The position numbers and the translations under genes were made by a program. A stretch of 64,000 nt of DNA from positions 186,001 through 250,000 of the forward strand of contig CAWCNV010000007.1 of the NCBI GenBank assembly GCA_963797015.1. The letters are read 5' to 3'. The notes beneath the pieces were generated by a model, which was not told the origin of the DNA, did no database searches, and saw only the letters and a program-made list of their open reading frames with translations. The DNA comes from JBBPZA01 sp963797015 (GTDB lineage Bacteria > Actinomycetota > Thermoleophilia > Solirubrobacterales > Solirubrobacteraceae). Position 1 is the stretch's first letter, and the number at the start of each line of letters is the position of its first letter. Positions 1 to 8,468 of this stretch are shown here, piece by piece.

Positions 1-1893
1 CACGTCGCCGAAGACGGCGATCGTGCGATAGGCGCGGCGCACGTAGGCCATCAGGACGCGGTTGTAGTCGACGCCGATCTGCGGGTAGCCGTACTGGTCG
101 AAGCGCCGCGCGCCGAGCACGACGAGCGGCGTCCGCTGGCGCTCGAGGCGCGCGATCGCCTCGAGCTCGTCGGCCTTCGAGTCGAGCGTGCCCGGTAGGA
201 ACGTGATCTCGTAGAGGGCGGGGCGGCGGGCGGTGAAGAAGTAGAGGCCGGGGTCGTCCGGGAGCGCGAGCAGGGTCGAGTCGCGCGGGCTGCGCGCAAG
301 GACGAGGTCGACGGTGCGCTGGATCTCGCGCGCCGCCGGCTGGCGCGCGAGATAGGTCCCGCGCAGGGTCCGGACCGGCGCGTCCTGCTTGCGGTACAGG
401 CCCACCCAGGCGTGGACGACCAGCGCGAAGGCGCAGACGGCCATCGCCAGGATCACCGTGTCGCGCGCCTTGGGCCGGCGCCGCACCACCCAGCGCGCGC
501 CGATCGCCGCCACCAGCAGCGGCAATGCCGCGTAGTAGGTCGCGTAGATGTCCGTCGTGAAGTCGTTGTAGGCGCGAATCGCGAACGCGGCGGCGCCCAG
601 GAGCAGGGCCGCGTCGGCGGGCCAGTCGCCGCCCAGCGGCGAACGCTCGCGGCGCACGAAGGCGCGCGCCCCCAGCGCGAAGGCGACGAAGGCCGCGACC
701 GGTAGCCAGCTCATCGGCAGCAGCAGCCGCACGCAGTCATCCTCGACCCGTCCGCGCGTGCCGGGGAAGGCGCCGAGCGCGCGCGAGGCGCCGTCGAGGA
801 GCAGCAGCGAGCCCGCGAAGGCGGCCAGCGGCCACAGCGCGGCGATCCGGGCTGCGCCGTGGCGCTCGCGCACGTTCGGTGCGGCGACGACGAGCGCGGC
901 GAACAGCCCCAGGAACGCCCATCCGCGGGCCAGCAGCCCGACGAGGCTCTCGAACGTGAAGGGAGCCCAGTCCGACTGGAAGCGGCCGCCCGACACGCGC
1001 GCGAAGTCGAGCGGGATCAGGCACTCGAAGAAGAAGCGATGGAAGCCGGCGACCGCGGCGAAGACGGCTAGCACGCCACCGCCGAGCACCAGCGCCGGGA
1101 CGAGCTGGGCGACCGCGAGCCGCAGCGCGGCGCGGCCGCCCTCGAAGCGCCACGCCCCGAGCACGGCGCCCGCGCCGATGGCGGCCGCCGCGATCACGAA
1201 CTCGGGCCGCGTGAGCAGGACGACGCCGGCGGCCGCCCCGGCCAGCCACGGCCGGCGGTACGCGAGGGCCAGCGCCTGCAGGAGCGTGAACAGGAGCCCG
1301 AAGGTCGCCGCGTTGGTGTGCGGCAGGACGAAGTTGAACAGCGTCCCCGAGAAGCCGATCGCCAGCAGCACCAGCGTCGCCAGGCCCGCGAGAACGGGGT
1401 CCAGCCAGCGGCGCGCGAGCGCGTGGAAGGCGGCGAGGATTGCTGCCGTCTGGGCCAGGCCGAAGCCGAAGGCGACGGTCAGGTTGGTGCCCAGCACGCG
1501 GAAGGCGGCGGCCAGCGCGTAGAGGCCGGCGGGTCCGTAGAAGTAGCGCAGCTGCTCGTAGGGGACGGTGCCGTGGGCGACGAGGTCGGCCGCCGTCAGG
1601 TCCGCGCCGGGGTCGAGCTCGGGATTGCCCCATCGCCGCCAGGTGAGCACCGTGAGCGCGGCGAAGGCCACCGCCAGGGCGGCGATCACACGCGCGTCCG
1701 GCGAGCGCAACCGGCCGGGCGCGTCGCCGAGAGCCGCGGGAGCGGCCGGCGCCCGCCGGGCGCCCCGCGTGCGCGTGCTCGTACGCGCCGCCGGCGCATC
1801 CCCCTCGCGCACGCTCGCGCCGCTCGAGCCCGAGGCGTCGGAGCGAAGGCCGGTCGCGGCCCGCGCGGCCAGGAATCGCAGGCGCGTCGGCAT
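1..1893 (-). CDS. GT39-like multi-pass membrane glycosyltransferase (3' end cut by window edge)
   Basis: An open frame on the minus strand starts at ATG 1893 and has no stop through position 1, so 631 codons are visible and the C-terminus lies outside the window. After a basic, Ala/Arg-rich stretch of about 70 residues come at least eight hydrophobic segments. The first extracytoplasmic loop contains ELDPGADLTAADL followed by YEQLRYFYGP. That layout (acidic residues in the loop after the first membrane segment) is typical of dolichyl-phosphate-mannose mannosyltransferase/ArnT-like GT-C enzymes, which use a polyprenyl-phosphate sugar. The visible C-terminal part is a soluble, probably extracytoplasmic domain. 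It is the last gene of the minus-strand EPS operon, 13 bp after a GT2 gene. The DPM1-like GT2 at 6670-7437 could supply its lipid-linked donor; that link is inference. Acceptor unknown. Confidence 0.75.
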   Translation of the reverse strand, partial: MPTRLRFLAARAATGLRSDASGSSGASVREGDAPAARTSTRTRGARRAPAAPAALGDAPGRLRSPDARVIAALAVAFAALTVLTWRRWGNPELDPGADLTAADLVAHGTVPYEQLRYFYGPAGLYALAAAFRVLGTNLTVAFGFGLAQTAAILAAFHALARRWLDPVLAGLATLVLLAIGFSGTLFNFVLPHTNAATFGLLFTLLQALALAYRRPWLAGAAAGVVLLTRPEFVIAAAAIGAGAVLGAWRFEGGRAALRLAVAQLVPALVLGGGVLAVFAAVAGFHRFFFECLIPLDFARVSGGRFQSDWAPFTFESLVGLLARGWAFLGLFAALVVAAPNVRERHGAARIAALWPLAAFAGSLLLLDGASRALGAFPGTRGRVEDDCVRLLLPMSWLPVAAFVAFALGARAFVRRERSPLGGDWPADAALLLGAAAFAIRAYNDFTTDIYATYYAALPLLVAAIGARWVVRRRPKARDTVILAMAVCAFALVVHAWVGLYRKQDAPVRTLRGTYLARQPAAREIQRTVDLVLARSPRDSTLLALPDDPGLYFFTARRPALYEITFLPGTLDSKADELEAIARLERQRTPLVVLGARRFDQYGYPQIGVDYNRVLMAYVRRAYRTIAVFGDV

Positions 1894-1906
1894 CAGCGGC
1901 GCAAGG

Positions 1907-2974
1907 TTAGGCGCTGCGCGCGGCGTCGGCGGCCCCACCCCCGACATCCGGCCAGCGCGCGCGGCGTTCGCGGAAGAACTCGCGCACGCGCTCCTCGGGC
2001 TCGCCGTTCAGGCCGGCACGCACCGAGTGCGCCGCCACCCACGGCCCCCGGTCGAGCGTCTCGAGCTCGAGCGGCAGCGACTTGTTGGCGATCGCGAAGA
2101 TCCCATCCGGGTCGCCGAGCGAGACGAGCTCGAAGCCCGTCGCGGCGATGAACAGCGACAGCGCGAAGTCCTCGGCGATCTGCGTGTCCCACGGCGGCTC
2201 CCACGCCAGCCATCCCTCGCGCTCGGCCGCGACCAGGGCGTCGCGGGTGACCACCAGGGCCCCGCCCTGCACCGTGTCGCCGCGCCGCCAGCCCGTCGCC
2301 TCCGCGCGCTCGAGCGCGCCGGCGAGCAGACGGTCGCGCCGCGCCTCGCGCCCGGCGGCCGCCGCGTGGTAGAGGTGGTCCTCGGGGGCACCATCGGCGC
2401 GCACGCGCAGCGATCCGCCCATGCCCGGCCGCTCGGACGCCGCCCGCAGCCGCTCGGAGGCGACCGTCGCCAGGCGCGGGCCGACCGCGAGCGCGTCGGT
2501 GTCGAGCTTGACCACGAGCTCGCAGGCATACCGCTCGACCGCGTGGCGCAGGCCGAGGCGCAGCGTCCTCCACAGCGTCGGCGGCCCGCCCGAGGGACGG
2601 GAGCGGCGGATGACCTCGACCTCGGGCCACAGCTCGCGCACGTCGCGCTCGCGCACGTCGGCCGTGCAGTCGTCCACGACCACCACCGCGAGCGCGTCGC
2701 CCTCCGAGGCGCGCAGGGAGGCGATCGTGTCGGAGAGCGCGGGCAGCGACCCCGGCCCGGCGGGTATGACCGCCACCGCCGCCACGTCGCGCCGCCGCGG
2801 GGCCGGCGGTGGGATCCGGCCGCGCTCGCGGTAGGAGCGCAGGCGCGAGCGCACGATCTGGGCCGGCGCGCCCCGCTGGCGCTGCAGGGCGGCGGCCATG
2901 CGCCCGGGGCGCGTGCGCTTGGCGCGCGTGCGCCAGGTCTCGGGTGGCGGGCCGAACTGAGGCTGCTCAGCCAC
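1907..2974 (-). CDS. GT2-like glycosyltransferase
   Basis: A 355-residue soluble protein. After a basic N-terminal region of about 60 residues comes a nucleotide-sugar-binding fold. A VVVVDDCT segment (residues 97-104) and KLDTDAL (156-162) provide the aspartates expected for nucleotide and metal binding in GT-A family 2 enzymes. A later acidic segment (PWDTQIAEDFALS) could carry the catalytic base. The start ATG lies inside the end of the flippase gene (8-bp overlap), so the two are probably translated together. Its role is likely transfer of one sugar to the EPS repeat unit. The donor cannot be read from the sequence. Confidence 0.7.
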   Translation of the reverse strand: MAEQPQFGPPPETWRTRAKRTRPGRMAAALQRQRGAPAQIVRSRLRSYRERGRIPPPAPRRRDVAAVAVIPAGPGSLPALSDTIASLRASEGDALAVVVVDDCTADVRERDVRELWPEVEVIRRSRPSGGPPTLWRTLRLGLRHAVERYACELVVKLDTDALAVGPRLATVASERLRAASERPGMGGSLRVRADGAPEDHLYHAAAAGREARRDRLLAGALERAEATGWRRGDTVQGGALVVTRDALVAAEREGWLAWEPPWDTQIAEDFALSLFIAATGFELVSLGDPDGIFAIANKSLPLELETLDRGPWVAAHSVRAGLNGEPEERVREFFRERRARWPDVGGGAADAARSA

Positions 2975-4499
2975 GGCTCCCGAGGGCTCCGCGCGCCGCG
3001 CCGACCAGGACCTCGAACTCGCGTGGCGCGACGACGCGCGCGCCGGCCAGGTACAGGAGCGAGCCGGCGAGCGCGACGACGAGCGGCCTCGCGCCCGATC
3101 CCCCGAGCGCGACGCCCAGCGCCGCGGCGAGCCCGAAGGCGGCGGCGGCGAGCGCGAAGAAGCGCACGCTGTCGAAGGCCAGCGCGCCGAGCACCTCGCC
3201 GCGCCGGTGGCCGCCGGTCACGGCGAGCAGCACGAGCCCGTAGACCAGCGGCGCCACGAACATCGCGAGCACGATGCCGTTCACGCCCCACAGCGCCTCG
3301 CCGAGCAGCGCGGCGCCGACGTGCAGCGCGACGACCGGGATCGCGAGCAGGTTCACCAGCCGCGCGCGACCGAGCGCGAACAGCGCCGGCAGCAGGAAGT
3401 TGACCAGCAGCGCCGCGCACAGCCACGGGCACAGCAGCGCCGCGAAGACCCGCAGCGTGCTCACGTCGCCCGCGCTGAAGCTGGAGAGCACCAGCCCGAT
3501 GAGCGACGCCCCGGCGGCAACCAGGCCCGCCATCGCCGGAGCGGACACGAGCATCGCGTAGCGGTAGCCGTGCGGAGCGGTGTCGGCGAGCACCTCGGAC
3601 CAGTCCTTTGCCGCACCGCGCGCGAGGTCGGGGGCACGCGAGATCCCGACCGCCACGCCCGTGAAGGCGACCAGGTAGCTCGCGAACAGGTACGCGTAGG
3701 AGAGCACGGTCGCGTCGCCCGCGCTCTGCTTGGTGGCGAGCGACAGCGTCACCAGGAAGAGCCCGTTGATCACGAAGTAGACCAGCGTGCGCCCGAGGAT
3801 CTTGCCGGCATCGGTGGCGAGGCGCGCGCCGCCGGCCAGGCTCCCGCTGGGTGAGCCGCCGCGCTCCCGGGCGATCCCGGCGACCATCCATGCGGCGGTC
3901 GCGACCGCCATCGCCAGCATCGACCAGCCGAGGCTGAGCTCGCCGGCCGTGCCGACGACCGCGAAGTAGGCGACGAGGCCGACGAGCGCGCCCGCGATGT
4001 AGCCGCCGGCGACGATGTCGAAGCGGTCCCACACCCCGAGCAGCGTCGCGGCGCCGGCCGCGCCGAGCTGCAGGACCATCGCCGCGCCGAGGATGCGGAT
4101 CGCGTCGGCGGCGAACGCGCGGTTGGCGGCGTCGGCACCCGAGGCGAGCGCACCGGCAAGCGGGCCCGCGAGGGCCAGGCACACGATCGCCACGGGCACC
4201 GCGATGATCGCGAGCGTCGCCGCGTAGTCGCGGCCGGGCATGCGCCCCCGCCCCACGAGCAGCGGCACGGAGGTCACGCGGATGCTCTGGGTGAAGATCC
4301 CGAACACCGTGTAGAGCGCGAACGCGGCGAAGAACGCGTCGGTCCGCGCCGAGACCCCGAACGAGGACAGGTAGGCGACGGCCTGGATCGCCGAGGTCGC
4401 CGCCATCGCCAGCGTCGCGAAGGCCATCGCCGCGCCCGCGCGCGCCTGGCGCGTGGCGCCGGCGGCGGGAGCGACGGGCTGCGCCGTGGGCGCGGTCAT
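2967..4499 (-). CDS. Wzx/MurJ-type lipid-linked oligosaccharide flippase
   Basis: A 510-residue protein with about 12-14 hydrophobic segments and little soluble sequence, the length and layout of MATE-like polysaccharide transporters (MOP superfamily). The first membrane segments contain SARTDAFFAAFALYT, similar to the N-terminal motif of MurJ/MviN-type exporters. It would flip the undecaprenyl-linked repeat unit across the membrane. The start ATG overlaps the stop of the upstream FAD oxidoreductase (TGATG at 4501-4497). Translation could only be read further upstream as an Arg/Pro-rich shadow of the neighbours, so ATG 4499 is chosen. A second flippase lies at 58289-59830. Confidence 0.85.
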   Translation of the reverse strand: MTAPTAQPVAPAAGATRQARAGAAMAFATLAMAATSAIQAVAYLSSFGVSARTDAFFAAFALYTVFGIFTQSIRVTSVPLLVGRGRMPGRDYAATLAIIAVPVAIVCLALAGPLAGALASGADAANRAFAADAIRILGAAMVLQLGAAGAATLLGVWDRFDIVAGGYIAGALVGLVAYFAVVGTAGELSLGWSMLAMAVATAAWMVAGIARERGGSPSGSLAGGARLATDAGKILGRTLVYFVINGLFLVTLSLATKQSAGDATVLSYAYLFASYLVAFTGVAVGISRAPDLARGAAKDWSEVLADTAPHGYRYAMLVSAPAMAGLVAAGASLIGLVLSSFSAGDVSTLRVFAALLCPWLCAALLVNFLLPALFALGRARLVNLLAIPVVALHVGAALLGEALWGVNGIVLAMFVAPLVYGLVLLAVTGGHRRGEVLGALAFDSVRFFALAAAAFGLAAALGVALGGSGARPLVVALAGSLLYLAGARVVAPREFEVLVGAARGALGSRG

Positions 4500-5818
4500 C
4501 ACGCCGCCAGTCCGAGGCGCGTCGAGGCCTGCTCCGCCACCTCCTGGGCGAGGCCGATCACCGAGTCGCCGTTGAGCAGGCGCGGGTAGACCTGCGCGTT
4601 CGAGGCCAGCGCGAGCCCGCGCACCCCGGGCCAGATCGGCGCCACGCGCGGGTGCACGCCGACCGCGTGCACCGGCTCGACGAGCTTCGCGCGCTGGACC
4701 GTCCACGCCACGACGTCCTCGCGCCGGTAGTCGGGCGCGATCTTGGCCAGCATCGCCGTGAAGCGGTCGAAGATCGCGTCGTCGTCCTCGCTCTGCTCGG
4801 GCGCCTCGGGGTCGCAGTACTTGGGCAGGTAGAGCAGGCGCAGGCCGTCGGTGTGGTCGGTGCCGACTACGTGGGACGTTTCCACCACCGTCGTCATCGG
4901 CGTCGGGTCGCAGATGTTGACCGCGTAGTAGGGCGACAGCGAGCGGCGCACCTTGAGCACCAGGCACACGACGCCGAGATAGCGCCGCGGGTAGGCGCCG
5001 AGCAGCGGCTGGAGTCGCTCGGGGAGCAGGAAGCGCAGCGCGGGCGGCTGCAGCGTGGAGACCACGAGGTCGGTATCGACGCGCTCGCCGCCGACCATCA
5101 CCCCGGTGACGGCGCCGTCCTCGAGCGCGAGCCCCTCGACGGGCGCGCCGAGCACCGTCTCCACCCCGTGCTCGCGCGCCGCCTGCGCGGCCGCGTCGAT
5201 CAGGCGCTGGTGGCCGCCGATCATGTGGCCCATCTCCTCGGCCTGGGCGCGGCCCGTCCGCGCGCTCGACATGCGCCGCGTGCGCGCCCACAGATAGGTG
5301 GCCGGCAGCTCGGAGTGGCGGCCGTCGAAGCGCGAGTCGAGCAGCGGACGCCAGATGCGCGCGGTCACGCCGGCGCCGCTCACTCGCTTCAGCCAGCGGT
5401 CGAGCGGCACGTCCTCGAGGCCCTCGTAGGAGCGGCGCAGCTGGCAGTAGGCGACGAAGCTGCCCAGGCGCGCGCGCTGCCACGGGCTCAGGGGCGAGAA
5501 GCGCAGGAAGTCGGCGATGCCGTTGAAGTCGTGCAGCCCGCCGTCGATGTAGAAGCCGGCGCCGACCGGATGGAAGCGCAGCTGGTCGCCGAGGCCGAGC
5601 TCCTCGGCCAGCCCGATCATGTTCGCGTCCCCCGGCACGATCACGTGGTAGAAGCGATCGACCTCGTGGCCGTCGAAGTCCATCGATGCGGCCAGCCCGC
5701 CGAGCGCCGGCGCGCGCTCGAGCAGCGTCACGCGCGCGCCGCGCTGCGCGAGCCGCAGCGAAAGCACCGTGCCGAGTATCCCGCCACCGACGACGGCGAC
5801 GCGAGGCCGCCCCGGCAT
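4499..5818 (-). CDS. NAD(P)/FAD-dependent amine-oxidase-like oxidoreductase
   Basis: A 439-residue protein starting with a Rossmann dinucleotide-binding motif (VVGGGILG, residues 9-16), an acidic residue at the end of beta 2 (LLERAPALGGLAAS) and a C-terminal segment PRLLNGDSVIGLAQEVAE. This is typical of protoporphyrinogen-oxidase/UDP-galactopyranose-mutase-like flavoproteins. Genes of this type often sit beside a DPM1-like GT2 and a class I methyltransferase in actinobacterial surface-glycan clusters, as here. The substrate is unknown: a true UDP-galactopyranose mutase is possible but the sequence looks more like the generic amine oxidase group. It overlaps the flippase gene by 1 bp and follows the methyltransferase by 3 bp. 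Confidence 0.75.
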   Translation of the reverse strand: MPGRPRVAVVGGGILGTVLSLRLAQRGARVTLLERAPALGGLAASMDFDGHEVDRFYHVIVPGDANMIGLAEELGLGDQLRFHPVGAGFYIDGGLHDFNGIADFLRFSPLSPWQRARLGSFVAYCQLRRSYEGLEDVPLDRWLKRVSGAGVTARIWRPLLDSRFDGRHSELPATYLWARTRRMSSARTGRAQAEEMGHMIGGHQRLIDAAAQAAREHGVETVLGAPVEGLALEDGAVTGVMVGGERVDTDLVVSTLQPPALRFLLPERLQPLLGAYPRRYLGVVCLVLKVRRSLSPYYAVNICDPTPMTTVVETSHVVGTDHTDGLRLLYLPKYCDPEAPEQSEDDDAIFDRFTAMLAKIAPDYRREDVVAWTVQRAKLVEPVHAVGVHPRVAPIWPGVRGLALASNAQVYPRLLNGDSVIGLAQEVAEQASTRLGLAA

Positions 5819-5821
5819 GCG

Positions 5822-6673
5822 TCAGCCTTCTCTCCGCGCGATGGTCACGCGCTCGTAGCCGCGGTCGCCGATGCGCGCCACCCGCTCCGAGCCGGCGATC
5901 GCCGCGCGGTGGATCCGGCCGGCGAGCGGCGAGTGCCCGGCGCGGGCCGGCTGCGAGTAGCCCGCGACCGGCACGAGCCCGTGCCGGCGAAGCAGGTCGT
6001 CGAGCGAGCGCCGGCTGAAGAAGTAGTTGTGGTAGCGGGGGTGAAGCGCCTCGGCCGCGTAGCGGTAGCCCGCCCGGTACAGGGTCCACCCCAGGCGCGC
6101 GAGCTGCGAGTCCTCGTCGGGCGTGCAGACCAGCAGCACCCCGCCGGGCCGCAGCACGTCTCGCGCGCGGGCGACGACGGCGGCGGGGTCGAGCACGTGC
6201 TCGATGACGTCCCACAGCGTCACCGCGTCGAAGGCGCCGGCCGGCAGCTCCGCGTCCTCGAACGCGCCGACGGCCACGTCGGCCCCAGGCGCCGCCTGCC
6301 GCGCGCGGCCGGCGAGCAGCGGCGAGAGGTCGATCCCGTCGGCCTCCCAGCCGCGCTGCCGGGCCGCGGCCAAGAATTCTCCAACGCCGCAGCCGGCGTC
6401 GAGCAGCCGCCGCGAATCCGTGCGAGCCTCGAGCTCGTCGAGCGCGCGATCGAAGGCCGGCCGGCGCGAGCGCCCGAAGTAGGGATGGTCGGCGTACTCG
6501 CTCGAGCGGTAGGCGGCCTCGAGCTGCTCGCGCGAGTGCATGTTCGAGCGCCAGCCGAGGTCGCACTCGCCGCAGCGCAGGACGCTGAAGCCGCCGAGCT
6601 CGTAGCGCTGCTCCACGCTCTCGGCGCCGCACAGCGGACAGCGGAGCGCGACCTGCTCGGCGACCGCTATCAC
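5822..6673 (-). CDS. Class I SAM-dependent methyltransferase with N-terminal zinc ribbon
   Basis: 283 residues. Cys12/Cys15 (CPLC) and Cys34/Cys37 (CGEC) form a rubredoxin-like zinc knuckle, as in sugar methyltransferases of the Methyltransf_23 type. The SAM-binding motif I is LLDAGCGVGEFL (about 90-101), followed by DGIDLSP (motif II) and WDVIEHVLDP (motif post-II). The start is GTG 6673, which overlaps the stop of the upstream GT2 (GTGA). The probable role is methylation of a nucleotide sugar or of the lipid-linked glycan; the acceptor cannot be inferred. Confidence 0.8.
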   Translation of the reverse strand: MIAVAEQVALRCPLCGAESVEQRYELGGFSVLRCGECDLGWRSNMHSREQLEAAYRSSEYADHPYFGRSRRPAFDRALDELEARTDSRRLLDAGCGVGEFLAAARQRGWEADGIDLSPLLAGRARQAAPGADVAVGAFEDAELPAGAFDAVTLWDVIEHVLDPAAVVARARDVLRPGGVLLVCTPDEDSQLARLGWTLYRAGYRYAAEALHPRYHNYFFSRRSLDDLLRRHGLVPVAGYSQPARAGHSPLAGRIHRAAIAGSERVARIGDRGYERVTIARREG

Positions 6674-7437
6674 TCCCCGGGCTCCAGCGGCGAGATCGGC
6701 GGCGGCTGGATGCGACCCACCAGCTGGGCGGCGACCAGGCGGAAGTACGCGATCACGGTCGGCCGGAGGTTCATCTTCGACGCGCCGCGGCGCTTGGTCC
6801 AGTCGACCGTCGTCGGAACCTCGGCCACGGAGGCGCCGGCGTTGTAGAGCTTGAGCAGCAGCTCGACGTTGGCCGCGAAGCCGGGCTCCCGAACGAGCAG
6901 ATAGCCATAGGTCTCCGCCGCCTTGCGCAGCGTGCCCGCGCGGTACACGCGGTACAGCGACGACAGCGTGTGGATCTCACGCAGGCCGCCCAGGTAACGG
7001 AACGAGTTGGATACGACCTTGGAGGCGAGGATGCGCCAGCGGTCGACGCCGATCACGCCGCCGCCGGGCGCGTAGGCGGAGGCCAGCACGAGGTCGTTGC
7101 CCTGCTCGAAGAGCTCGAGCATCCGCGGCAGGTCGTCGAGGTCGGAGGTGGTGTCGGCCTCCATGGTGATGATCGCGTCGTCGTCCGCCGCCTCGCCGAG
7201 TGCCGCGCGCAGGCCCGAGTTCAATGCGGTGCCGAGCCCGCGGTTGCGCTTGTGGGTCACCACCGCGAGATGGAGGTCGCCGCGGTGCGCCTCGATGACC
7301 TCTGCGGTCGTGTCCTTGGAGCCATCGTTGACCACGATCACGCGCGCCCCGAGCCTTCGCGCCCGCGGAGCGAGGTCGGCGAACAGCGGGGCGATGTTCT
7401 CGGCCTCGTCGTAGGCCGGGATCACGAACCGGATCAT
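6670..7437 (-). CDS. Polyprenyl-phosphate glycosyltransferase, DPM1-type GT2
   Basis: 255 residues: IPAYDEAENI at the N-terminus, VVNDGSKDTT, and MEADTTSDLDDLPRM as the metal-binding acidic motif. These are the signatures of GT2 enzymes that load a sugar onto polyprenyl phosphate, such as dolichol-phosphate mannosyltransferase. A conserved lysine/arginine-rich segment (WTKRRGASKMNLRPT) near residue 220 also matches. There are no C-terminal membrane helices, so it is the soluble form. ATG 7437 overlaps the stop of the Gfo/Idh gene (ATGA). It may feed the GT39-like membrane transferase at <1-1893. Confidence 0.85.
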   Translation of the reverse strand: MIRFVIPAYDEAENIAPLFADLAPRARRLGARVIVVNDGSKDTTAEVIEAHRGDLHLAVVTHKRNRGLGTALNSGLRAALGEAADDDAIITMEADTTSDLDDLPRMLELFEQGNDLVLASAYAPGGGVIGVDRWRILASKVVSNSFRYLGGLREIHTLSSLYRVYRAGTLRKAAETYGYLLVREPGFAANVELLLKLYNAGASVAEVPTTVDWTKRRGASKMNLRPTVIAYFRLVAAQLVGRIQPPPISPLEPGE

Positions 7438-8468
7438 GCGGCCGGTGCCGGTGCCGGCATCGGCAGCAGGTTCACCGGACGCTTGCACTGCGCCGACTCC
7501 CGCACGGCGAGCGCCGCGGCCAGGGCCCGTGCCCCCTCGAGCCCGCTGACCGGCTCGGGGCCGTCCTCGAGGATGCACTGGGCGAAGGCCTCGAGCTCGG
7601 CCCGCAGCGGCTCGGTCTTGCGCAGCGCGAAGCGCAGCACCGAGCCCTCGGCGTCGCCGCGCAGGCGGGTCAGCTCGTCCCAGCCCGTCGACTGGTCGGC
7701 GGCCTCGCGATACCAGACGTCCTGGGTCAGCAAGTCGGCGTGCAGCATGCCGTTCTCGCCGAGCAGCGTCAGCTCGCGGCGCTTCTCGGGCGTGAGCCAG
7801 TTGACGTCGAGCACGCCGAAGGGCCCGTCGGAGCCGAAGCGCAGCAGCGCCGTGAGCATGTCCTCCTCGGAAGCGTGCAGGAAGCGCGTGCCCTCGGCAT
7901 GCACCTGCGTCACCTCGCGGCCGAGCACCCACTGCATGATGTCGAGGTCGTGGGTGGCGAGGTCGAGCGCCACGCCGGTGTCGCGGATGCGCGCCGGCAG
8001 CGGCCCGACGCGAACCGCCTGGATCCGGAAGACGCGCCCCAGCCGGCCCTCGAGCAGCACCTCGTGGATCTTGCGCACCGCGGGGTTGAAGCGCTCGACG
8101 TGGCCCACCGTCAGCTTTCGCCCGAGCTGGCGCGCCTCGCCGGCCAGCCGCAGCGCGTCGGCCAGCGTCGCCGCGATCGGCTTCTCGACCAGCACGTGCA
8201 GGCCCGCGCGCAACGCGGCCTCCACGACCTCCACGTGGGTTTCGGTGGGCATGGCCACGACGACCGCGTCGAGGTCCTCGCGTTCGAGCGTGAGCGACCA
8301 GTCGCGGTCGTACTCCACCGGGCGCCGGCCGATCGCCGCCCGCGCCGCCTGCTCGTCCGGGTCGGCCACGGCCACGAGCCGCCACGCATTGCTGCGCTCG
8401 AGCGTCTCGACGTGGAAGACGCCCATCCGCCCCGCGCCCAGGACCGCGATGCCGAGCTGCTCAGGCAC
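7434..8468 (-). CDS. Gfo/Idh/MocA family oxidoreductase
   Basis: 344 residues with an N-terminal NAD(P)-binding motif VLGAGRMG (9-16) and the family signature EKPIA (95-99), then LDLATHDLDIMQW, which carries the usual active-site aspartate/histidine. These enzymes oxidise or reduce a sugar ring or a nucleotide sugar. The neighbouring UDP-GlcNAc 2-epimerase suggests a UDP-HexNAc or UDP-HexNAcA substrate (inference). The start is GTG 8468, inside the end of the epimerase gene (8-bp overlap). A second Gfo/Idh member lies at 51519-52619, beside a DegT aminotransferase. Confidence 0.85.
   Translation of the reverse strand: MPEQLGIAVLGAGRMGVFHVETLERSNAWRLVAVADPDEQAARAAIGRRPVEYDRDWSLTLEREDLDAVVVAMPTETHVEVVEAALRAGLHVLVEKPIAATLADALRLAGEARQLGRKLTVGHVERFNPAVRKIHEVLLEGRLGRVFRIQAVRVGPLPARIRDTGVALDLATHDLDIMQWVLGREVTQVHAEGTRFLHASEEDMLTALLRFGSDGPFGVLDVNWLTPEKRRELTLLGENGMLHADLLTQDVWYREAADQSTGWDELTRLRGDAEGSVLRFALRKTEPLRAELEAFAQCILEDGPEPVSGLEGARALAAALAVRESAQCKRPVNLLPMPAPAPAA

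Noticed and set aside
737..1633. Minus-strand open frame of 298 codons, and similar long frames throughout
   Set aside because: Its translation is Arg/Pro/Gly-rich with no family features. The neighbouring frame from 1893 gives a clear membrane transferase. High GC content makes long shadow frames common here.
4500..6632. N-terminal 700-codon extension of the flippase frame
   Set aside because: The sequence is Arg/Ala low-complexity and overlaps two well-supported genes (oxidoreductase, methyltransferase) in another frame. Similarity to flippases begins only at ATG 4499.
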